From: Myxococcales bacterium
GTDB taxonomy: Bacteria > Myxococcota_A > UBA9042
DNA: 64,000 nt
Direction of reading: 5' to 3'
NCBI GenBank assembly: GCA_009692425.1
Contig: SHZF01000001.1
Coordinates: 124,001 to 188,000, forward strand
Shown here: one piece after another, positions 29,388-36,581 of the stretch
Numbering within the stretch: position 1 is the first letter of the stretch
How the letters are laid out: every line of letters begins with the position of its first letter
The notes under the pieces: generated by a model
The model's input: only the letters and a program-made list of their open reading frames with translations
What the model was told of the DNA's origin: nothing
Database searches by the model: none
Made by a program: the position numbers and the translations under genes

Positions 29388-32300
29388 TCCACCACGCACC
29401 GCGGGGCAAAAACCAAGGGCGCCGTCTGCGCTGGCTCGTCTGGGCCAGCCTGCTCGCGCTGTGCATCGGTGCCGACGCCTTGAGCGGAGCCGACGCAGCC
29501 GCCGCGGGTGCCGTGCGCCTGATGCCGCCGTACCGCACCCGAGGCGACGCGATCGACGATCCGGTCCAACTCAAGAGCGAGCGCAAGGCGTTTCAGGCCG
29601 CCTATGAGGGCTACCGTCTCGCCGCCAAGGAGTACCGCGACGAAGTGCGCGAGTTCATCTCCAAAGAAGTGCGCCAGCGCCAGCAGAACATCGCATCGAG
29701 CTATCAGGGTCAAACCGATCAGTTGGAGCAGCAGCAATTCGACCTGCGCCGCGACGCCATCGCCCGCCTCGAAGACTTCATCTTCCGCCACCGCGATCAC
29801 GAGCGCTACACGCCTGACGTGATGTTCCGGCTCGCTGAACTGTACTACGAGGACACGATCGCGTCGTACAACCGTGCACAAGACAACTTCCAGCGCGAGG
29901 TGGACCTCTACAGCCGCGGCAAACTGCTTGACCCGCCGTCGGACAGCGACCGCGACTTCAGCCGCTCGGTGGCGCTGTACAAGTACCTGCACTGGACGCC
30001 CGAAGGCGCGAAGATGCCGACACTTTCCGGCAGGTTGGAAGGCATCACGCTCCCCAAGCGCTGGCCCACCTACGCTATGGCCGACGCGGCGATGTACCTG
30101 CAGGGCTACTGCGAGTACGAGTCGGGAGACATCCAGAAGGCCATCGCGACCCTGAGCGCACTCGAAGACCACTACCCCCAGTCGAAGTACGTCGCGGAGG
30201 CGTGGCTGCGCGTCGGTGAAATGTACTTCGACGACAATGAGTTCGAGCAAGCGGCGGACGCCTACCAAAAAGCAGCGAAGCGCGCCTTCGAGACCAAGGA
30301 CCACAAAAACTACGCCCTCGCGCTCTACAAGCTCGGCTGGTCGAACTTCCAGTTGTACCGGTACCCGGACGCCGTGCGCTGGTTCCAGAAGCTGATCGAA
30401 TTCGAGGACGCGCAAAGCCTGTCGAAGGACGCCAAGGACAAGAAGGCCTCCGAACTCGACCTCCGCAAGGAAGCGATCGAGTACCTCGCCAAGTCGCTCG
30501 CGGAACCCACTTGGGACGACGACGGCTGCGACGACTTCGGTTCCGAGACCTCGAAGGGCGCCTGCACGATTCTCGACCCGCGCCTGCGACCGAGACTGTA
30601 CGTGGCTTCGGTGCTGCCGCCGAAGTACGACGACTTCCCCAACTGGCAGAAAAGCCTTCAGGGCGAGGCCCTGCAAAAAGTGTCGACCGCGCTGGCCGCA
30701 CGCGAGGCGGTGCGCAAGGACTTGATCAACGGGCGGCCCTACGTTTTCGACATCCTCGTGACCTACGGCAACACGCTGTACGACCAGAAGGAAGACGACT
30801 ACTACCGCCAGGCCGTACAAGTGCTCGGCTTCGTCGTCGAGAACTATCCGATGTCGCGCGAGGCACAGGACCTGCAGCGCAAGATCATCAAGTCGGTCGA
30901 CATCCTCGCCGCCGCCGCCGCGAGCTACCAGGCGATGCTGGCCAAGCACAAGTCCGGCGAGAAGGTGCTGCAGCCCGACGAGGTGACCGATGCGACGATC
31001 GGTCTGGCGATGGCGCTGGGCGATCAGGAACGCCAAGTCCAGGAGCGCCGCCGCTACCTGCAGATGTTCGGCAAGGATACGGCGTGGTACCAGAAGTGGG
31101 GCGCCGACAAGGACCTCGCGGCTCAGGTCGAAGACACAGTTTCCAAGGTCCGCTACGACTTCGCGCTGCTGAACCATGCACAGGCCCAACAGTTGCGCAT
31201 TGCGGGCGACGAAGAGGGCGCGCTGCGCAAATACGGCGAGGCTGCGCGGGAATACGAAATCCTGCTGCGCTCCGACATGGAGTCGCCGAACGCGTACAAC
31301 CTCGCATGGACCCTGGCAGAAGTCCTGTACTTCTCGGGCAAGCGTTGCGACGCGCTGCGCACGAAGGAGCGCGATCTGTTGCGCATCAAGGACCCGAAGA
31401 CCGGCGAAGAAGGCAACCTGGTGCCATATCCGGACAACCTTGCGCCCCAGGTCGTCAGCGCCTGCGACCAGATGAGGAAGTCCATCGAGTACTACGCCCT
31501 CGTACGCGACTGGAAGGGCCAGCGCACGCGCGACGCGGAAGGCAAACCGATGGACTTTCGCGAGCAGGCGGGCCTGTCGGCGTTGGCGGCGTCGAACCTT
31601 GTGCTGAACGCGCGCGCCGCCTACCCGTTGAGCCAGAAAGACCGGATGGAGACGCGCAACCTGCCCGACATTCGGCCGAGTTCCAAGCAGGACGAAGAAG
31701 ACCAGAAGGTGGTCGAGAACACGGACGGCATCGTGCGCGTCAAGCCGCAGCTGCTCGACGCCGGCGCGGTGGACTGGATCCAGCAAGTCGATGCGTATGT
31801 CACGAGCAACTTGGAGATGGCGAAAGACCCTTCGACGATCCAGAAGCTGGCGCTGCAGGTGTCTGAGTTGCTCTACAAAAATAGGCAGTTCGACCCGTGG
31901 AAAGAGGGTGAGACGCCGAAAACGCCCGCCGACTTCTGGTCGGCGCGCAAGCGGTTCTGGTGGATCATCGAGAAGTATCCGCAATCGAACCAGGCGATCG
32001 AGGCGTTCAAGAACCTGATCACGACGTACCTCCTTGAGAAGGATTACAAGGAGATGCAGCGGGTTGCCGCCTACGGCGAAGAGCACGGCGTCGGCGAGAA
32101 GAAGCTGCGCCAAGACGTGTTCAAGACGTTGCACGAGATCGAACTGTCGGCCATCGCAAAGGACGCCGCGGGCCGCTGGGACCGTGCCAATGCGCGCGTG
32201 ACGGAAGCCGAAAAAGCGAACAGCCCCGACGATGCCGGCCTTGTGCTTGCGGACGCGCGCAAGACCTTCGACGAAGCCGGCGACATGTTCTACGACCTGC

Positions 32301-33577
32301 GCATGAAGGTCGACAAGCCGAAGGAACAGAAGGCGCTGCTGATGAACTCCGTGCGCGCCTACTACAAGGCTGAGAAGTGGGACAAGTGCTTCAAGGTGCT
32401 CAAGGAAGCTGAGGAATTGATGCGTTCGGCCAAAGCCACGACGCCGGTTGAAAAAGAGGAAATCGTCAAGATTCTCGACGAAATCGTGGTGACGCGCGCC
32501 AACTTGAACTACCAGTTCTTCAACGTGCCTGAAGCCATCAACGACTACCGGCTGCTCTACGACAACGATCCCAAGGGCAAGAAGGCCGCGGAATACTTGA
32601 AGTCGGCAGCGGACCTGGCGTTCTACAATTCGAACTGGGACCTCGCCGTGCAACTCGACAAGGACCTCATCCTGCGCTTCGAGAAGGACCCGGACGCCAA
32701 GCGCAAGGAGCTCGTGCAGAAGTCGGCGTGGCGCATTCAGGAGGCGTGGCAGAAGAAGGGCGACATCAACAAGCAGATCGACGGGCTGGAGTCCTTTATC
32801 GCGCGCTACCAGGCGGACAAGGCGGTCTCCGCCAAGGTCTTCAAGGCCTATGGAATGATTGCGGAAATCTACGAGAGCCGCGGCGACCGCAAGAATTCGG
32901 AGCGGCTCTTCAAGCGCATCGTCGAAGCGTTCGACAAGGGCTTTTTCGAGAAGAACGGCGGCCCCGAAGCGACCGCAGCGGCGCAGTCAGTCTTCATGCT
33001 AATGAAGCCGCGCTACGATACGTTCATGGCGACGAAGCTCGTCGAAAACAACAAGCTGAGCCCAACCAAGCGCATGGAAGACCTCCAGAAGCAGGTCAAG
33101 GACATGATGGACGTCGTGCTCGGCGCGATGGTCAAGCAGAAGAATCCGCAGACCGGTGCGATGGAAGAAACGCGCACGGGCAAGGACGGCTTGTTCAACG
33201 AGTACAAGGAGAAGGTCGCTGCCTACGGGTCGCAGAATTGGTCGTACGCGGCGTACCTGTACCGCGGCAAGATGCTGCAGTACCTCGCACGCAGCATCTA
33301 CAACGCGCCGCGACCTGAGATGTCCGACGAGGAGTTGGAGCAGTACGAGGAAATCCTCGAGCAATTCGGCGGCCAGGTCGAAAACCAGGCGATCCGCTCG
33401 CTGGAGACGGCGCTCAAGGACGCAGAATCTAAGGGCCTCGTGAACAACTGGGTAACCGAACTGCGCAAGGCGATGAACCAGTACAAACCCGCCGAGTACC
33501 CGCTGCTGAAGGACGAGAAGCGTCTCACGGCCGACCCGGCCGGCACGTTGCCGATGCCGGACAAGGAACTGCGATGA
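29384..33577 (+). CDS. Giant TPR protein, GltD/AgmU-like
   Basis: 1397 residues starting at an ATG inside the upstream stop (ATGA). A TM/signal segment (WLVWASLLALCIGADALSGADA) is followed by TPR and TPR-like repeats through most of the length (PDVMFRLAELYYEDTI; MADAAMYLQGYCEYESGD; YALALYKLGWSNFQLYRYPD), with helical linkers. Size, architecture and position just upstream of a TPR lipoprotein match GltD (AgmU) and GltE (AglT) of Myxococcus xanthus, periplasmic parts of the gliding machinery that also occur in non-gliding relatives. No AglRQS motor genes are in the window, so motility is not shown. Confidence 0.68.
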   Translation: MIHHAPRGKNQGRRLRWLVWASLLALCIGADALSGADAAAAGAVRLMPPYRTRGDAIDDPVQLKSERKAFQAAYEGYRLAAKEYRDEVREFISKEVRQRQQNIASSYQGQTDQLEQQQFDLRRDAIARLEDFIFRHRDHERYTPDVMFRLAELYYEDTIASYNRAQDNFQREVDLYSRGKLLDPPSDSDRDFSRSVALYKYLHWTPEGAKMPTLSGRLEGITLPKRWPTYAMADAAMYLQGYCEYESGDIQKAIATLSALEDHYPQSKYVAEAWLRVGEMYFDDNEFEQAADAYQKAAKRAFETKDHKNYALALYKLGWSNFQLYRYPDAVRWFQKLIEFEDAQSLSKDAKDKKASELDLRKEAIEYLAKSLAEPTWDDDGCDDFGSETSKGACTILDPRLRPRLYVASVLPPKYDDFPNWQKSLQGEALQKVSTALAAREAVRKDLINGRPYVFDILVTYGNTLYDQKEDDYYRQAVQVLGFVVENYPMSREAQDLQRKIIKSVDILAAAAASYQAMLAKHKSGEKVLQPDEVTDATIGLAMALGDQERQVQERRRYLQMFGKDTAWYQKWGADKDLAAQVEDTVSKVRYDFALLNHAQAQQLRIAGDEEGALRKYGEAAREYEILLRSDMESPNAYNLAWTLAEVLYFSGKRCDALRTKERDLLRIKDPKTGEEGNLVPYPDNLAPQVVSACDQMRKSIEYYALVRDWKGQRTRDAEGKPMDFREQAGLSALAASNLVLNARAAYPLSQKDRMETRNLPDIRPSSKQDEEDQKVVENTDGIVRVKPQLLDAGAVDWIQQVDAYVTSNLEMAKDPSTIQKLALQVSELLYKNRQFDPWKEGETPKTPADFWSARKRFWWIIEKYPQSNQAIEAFKNLITTYLLEKDYKEMQRVAAYGEEHGVGEKKLRQDVFKTLHEIELSAIAKDAAGRWDRANARVTEAEKANSPDDAGLVLADARKTFDEAGDMFYDLRMKVDKPKEQKALLMNSVRAYYKAEKWDKCFKVLKEAEELMRSAKATTPVEKEEIVKILDEIVVTRANLNYQFFNVPEAINDYRLLYDNDPKGKKAAEYLKSAADLAFYNSNWDLAVQLDKDLILRFEKDPDAKRKELVQKSAWRIQEAWQKKGDINKQIDGLESFIARYQADKAVSAKVFKAYGMIAEIYESRGDRKNSERLFKRIVEAFDKGFFEKNGGPEATAAAQSVFMLMKPRYDTFMATKLVENNKLSPTKRMEDLQKQVKDMMDVVLGAMVKQKNPQTGAMEETRTGKDGLFNEYKEKVAAYGSQNWSYAAYLYRGKMLQYLARSIYNAPRPEMSDEELEQYEEILEQFGGQVENQAIRSLETALKDAESKGLVNNWVTELRKAMNQYKPAEYPLLKDEKRLTADPAGTLPMPDKELR

Positions 33578-35616
33578 GCGGCGGGCGGCTGACGACGCGA
33601 CCGCACGGCCCACGAGCCGACCGTGCCGGGAGTTCCGCGGGGAGCGGCCCGTTGGCGCTGTCGTGGCTGGCTTTCGCCATGTCGCTTGGGTTGGCTGCCG
33701 CTTGTGGCGGCGCTCAGACCGTCAACGAAGACACGCCGCCCGCGCCCGCCGGCGCGCCAGAAGCAGGAGAGGAGGCGCCCGCGCCGCCCCCACAGGAAGC
33801 CGCCGCTGCCGCCGCTGCCGACCCGACCTCTGCGCCTGTCGAGACCGCGACGGCAGCCCCCGCTGCGCCGACGGCTACCGTGGCCGGCGAGCCAGGCGCC
33901 ACGCCGGGTGCAGCCGCGGGCCAAGCCGGTGAGGGGGTTCCCGCCGCGAATGGCTCGGAAGAACAGGACATTCGGCAGGTGAATTCGCCGGCGGAGATCC
34001 AGATTCACGAGGGCGTGACGCTGCTGCGCGACCACAACCTCTTCGACGCCCGCCAGAAGCTGCAGAGCGCCACGCAGGCGGACCCGAAGTCTGCGACCGC
34101 CTGGTACAACCTCGCGTTAACGCACCACCGCATCGGCAACCTGGACGATGCGATGGAGGCTGTCGGCAAGGCAGTTGACCTGAACCCGACGTATTCGCGG
34201 GCGGTCGTCCTGCAGTCGGTGCTGAACCTGCGCCGTGGCGAGGCGGCAGCGGCGCTGGCCGTGCTCGAAAAGGCTCTGGGGCGCCGGCCCGCCGACGTGA
34301 TGTTGTTGGGGGCCAAGGCGAGAGTGCTGGTCGAGTTGCGCGAATACCAGAAGGCGCTCGACATCGGCATCGTGGCGAGCAAGCTCGACTACACGAATCC
34401 AGAAGTATTGCGTTATGTTGCTGAGGCCTATCTGGGCCTGGGACGCGAGGGCCTGGCAAAGCTCGCGCTGGATCGCGCGTTCCAGACGTACACCGGCGAT
34501 CAGGAAGACGATCTTGGCAGCGGGAGCGCGGCTGGTGCCCCGGCTGCACCGGGGGCGCCTGCGCCGGCGCCGACGGCGGCAGCGGCGAGGAGCGCGCGCA
34601 AGCAGTACGACATCCGGGCATCGCGGGGTGGCGGCAGCCAGCGCGGCGTGGGGTCTGAGTCGCTGGAGCGCGACGCCGGCGTGGCCCACATCTACTACTT
34701 GTACGGCCGCATGGCGCTGAAGCGGGAATCGTGGGTGGAGGCGCGCGAGCACTTCCTCCAGGCGACGAAGTTGCGCGGCGACTATGGCGAGGCGTGGAAC
34801 AGCCTGGGCGTGTGCTGGCTGGTGGCGAAGAAGGGCGAAGAAGCGATCGAGGCGCTGACACGCGCCCTTGAGATCAACCCGACGAGTTTCGAGGCGCGCG
34901 TGAACCTAGGTTCGGCGTACCGCATCAGCAAAGATCCGGACAAGGCCAACAAGGCGAAGAACGAATACGAACGCGCGATGAAGCAGGACCCGCGCAATCC
35001 GGCGCCGCATTTCAACCTCGGCATCCTGTACCTCGAGAGTCCGATGCAGGATGTGCCCGATGGCGTCCAGCGCTTCCAGAAGGCGATCGACTATTTCAAC
35101 GTCTACCGCGACTTGAAGGGCGCCGGCAACAAGGACGACAAGGACCCGCTGGACGACTACATTCAGGAGGCCGTGCGCTACCGCAAGATCGAGGAAGACA
35201 AGCGCAAGCAGAAGGACAAGGCCGAGGTCGAGGCTGCCGAGGACAAAAAGAAGCGCGGCGAAGATGCCGCCAAGAAGGCGGAAGACGACGCGCGCAAGGC
35301 CGAGGAGGATGCGAAGAAGAAGGCAGAAGAGGAGGCCAAGCAGGCGCAGGAGGCGACCCAACCTGCGCCGCCCGGCGACACGCCTCCCCCAGGCAATCCG
35401 ACACCGCCGCCGCCCGCCGATCCCAGTCCGCCGCCGCCTCCGAGCGATACCGCGCCTCCGCCGCCCAGCGACCCGTCGCCCCCGCCGCCGTCGGATCCCG
35501 CGCCTCCTCCTCCGCCCGGCGATGCGCCCCCGCCGCCGCCTCCGGGCGACACACCGCCGCCCCCTCCGCCCGGCGATGCCCCGCCTGCCGATCCGCCGCC
35601 GCCCCCTCCGCCCTGA
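33574..35616 (+). CDS. TPR lipoprotein, GltE/AglT-like, with proline-rich tail
   Basis: 680 residues, ATGA overlap with the preceding gene. Lipobox LGLAAAC near residue 44, Ala/Pro-rich linker, then TPRs (ATAWYNLALTHHRIGNLDDAM; GEAWNSLGVCWLVAKKGEEAI; APHFNLGILYLES), a charged coiled coil (AEEDAKKKAEEEAKQAQE) and a C-terminal ~80-residue tail made of PPPPPGD-type repeats. Lipidation plus TPR agrees with GltE (AglT) of Myxococcus. The tail is unusually long and may span peptidoglycan or bind a partner such as an SH3-like or WW-like fold; that is inference. Confidence 0.7.
   Translation: MSGGRLTTRPHGPRADRAGSSAGSGPLALSWLAFAMSLGLAAACGGAQTVNEDTPPAPAGAPEAGEEAPAPPPQEAAAAAAADPTSAPVETATAAPAAPTATVAGEPGATPGAAAGQAGEGVPAANGSEEQDIRQVNSPAEIQIHEGVTLLRDHNLFDARQKLQSATQADPKSATAWYNLALTHHRIGNLDDAMEAVGKAVDLNPTYSRAVVLQSVLNLRRGEAAAALAVLEKALGRRPADVMLLGAKARVLVELREYQKALDIGIVASKLDYTNPEVLRYVAEAYLGLGREGLAKLALDRAFQTYTGDQEDDLGSGSAAGAPAAPGAPAPAPTAAAARSARKQYDIRASRGGGSQRGVGSESLERDAGVAHIYYLYGRMALKRESWVEAREHFLQATKLRGDYGEAWNSLGVCWLVAKKGEEAIEALTRALEINPTSFEARVNLGSAYRISKDPDKANKAKNEYERAMKQDPRNPAPHFNLGILYLESPMQDVPDGVQRFQKAIDYFNVYRDLKGAGNKDDKDPLDDYIQEAVRYRKIEEDKRKQKDKAEVEAAEDKKKRGEDAAKKAEDDARKAEEDAKKKAEEEAKQAQEATQPAPPGDTPPPGNPTPPPPADPSPPPPPSDTAPPPPSDPSPPPPSDPAPPPPPGDAPPPPPPGDTPPPPPPGDAPPADPPPPPPP
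35385..35616 (+). repeat. Pro/Gly/Asp codon repeat in lipoprotein tail
   Basis: Degenerate units of roughly 27-30 bp encode PPPxxPPPPPGDxP-type peptides up to the stop codon. The units vary in length and are prone to slippage. Confidence 0.7.
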
Positions 35617-35635
35617 GCGAGGCCAGGAGATGTCC

Positions 35636-35932
35636 ATGCGCGCCGTCATCACGTTCTTCGTTACCGCCGTGTGCCTGGTGAGTTTTGCCAGCGCTGCGTC
35701 GGCGCAGACGGCTGGCAAGGGCAAGATCAAGGGCAAGGGCGACGGAAACATCCGCGTCAACGACGCCGACAAGGGCGCGACGGACCTCGGCGTTATCGAC
35801 ATCGAGGGCCGCATCTACAAGCCGTCGGTGTTCTATGTGCTGGCGCGCTCCGACCTGAGCTACCAAGGCTTGGAGTTTCGTCAGAATTTCACGGACCGGA
35901 TCGTCAAGGGCGCCATGATGCGACCGTTTTGA
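35636..35932 (+). CDS. Small secreted protein ending the TPR operon
   Basis: 98 residues from the ATG at 35636, which has AGGAG at 6 nt; the ATG at 35630 is too close to it. Strong signal peptide (VITFFVTAVCLVSFASAASAQ). The mature ~75 residues are basic at first (GKGKIKGKGDGNIRV), then contain VIDIEGRIYKPSVFYVLARSD and end FTDRIVKGAMMRPF. I recall similar short proteins beside GltE-type genes in myxobacteria but cannot name it securely. Position (20 nt after the lipoprotein) implies it belongs to the same envelope complex. Confidence 0.7.
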   Translation: MRAVITFFVTAVCLVSFASAASAQTAGKGKIKGKGDGNIRVNDADKGATDLGVIDIEGRIYKPSVFYVLARSDLSYQGLEFRQNFTDRIVKGAMMRPF

Positions 35933-36010
35933 CAGGAAGCGGCCGTCCTGATTCTCAGCCCCAGACTCGCACGCTCCGCTCGGCGTCGTGCGCCCGCAGC
36001 CGACGCTTGT

Positions 36011-36562
36011 CTATTTTCGCAAGCGCGCTGCGAGCGCCGCCAACACGGGAGCCGGCACGAGCAGCGCCACGTCGCCGCCGAGCGATGCCACTTCGCGCAC
36101 GAGTTGTGACGACACGAAGAAGTGGCCCTTTTCCGTCATCATGAACACCGTTTCGAGTTCGGGTGCGAGCAGGTGGTTCATCGTCGACATCTGGAACTCG
36201 TACTCGAAATCCGCCACGCCGCGCAGGCCGCGCAACACGGCCGTTGCCCCGTGGGCCACGGCGGCTTCGACGAGCAGACCCTCGAACACGGTAACCGACA
36301 CGCGCGCGTCGTGGGCAAAGACCTCGCGAATGTGATCGCGCCGTTCCTCGAGCGTGAACATCGCCTGCTTGTTGACGTTGTGTGCCAGCGCCATCACCAC
36401 GCGGTCGAACACGCGCAGGCCGCGCTCCACGATGTTGACGTGGCCGATCGTGAGCGGGTCGAACGACCCCGGGTAGAACGCAACGGTGCCGGCGCGCAAA
36501 GGATTCTCCGCGCGTACGGCGTCGCCGGCACGGGCGCGGTGCAGCGCGGGGAGTGAGGTCAC
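36011..36562 (-). CDS. coaD: Phosphopantetheine adenylyltransferase
   Basis: Fourth step of coenzyme A synthesis: adenylylates 4'-phosphopantetheine. Nucleotidyltransferase signature FYPGSFDPLTIGHVNIVERG includes the T-x-G-H motif; VLRGLRGVADFEYEFQM and FVSSQLVREVA are also diagnostic. The GTG at 36562 with AAGGA at 7 nt gives 183 residues, about 20 more than usual; a TTG at 36499 behind GGAG would give the normal ~162. Either start is possible. It follows the amidase gene by 19 nt and is probably co-transcribed. Confidence 0.92.
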   Translation of the reverse strand: MTSLPALHRARAGDAVRAENPLRAGTVAFYPGSFDPLTIGHVNIVERGLRVFDRVVMALAHNVNKQAMFTLEERRDHIREVFAHDARVSVTVFEGLLVEAAVAHGATAVLRGLRGVADFEYEFQMSTMNHLLAPELETVFMMTEKGHFFVSSQLVREVASLGGDVALLVPAPVLAALAARLRK

Positions 36563-36581
36563 TGGGGTGTCCTTGTGTGCA

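Noticed and set aside
29183-32653. 1156-aa minus-strand ORF opposite the GltD-like gene
   Set aside because: Val/Arg/Leu-rich mirror frame with no signal peptide or motif; the opposite strand has TPRs and coupled starts.
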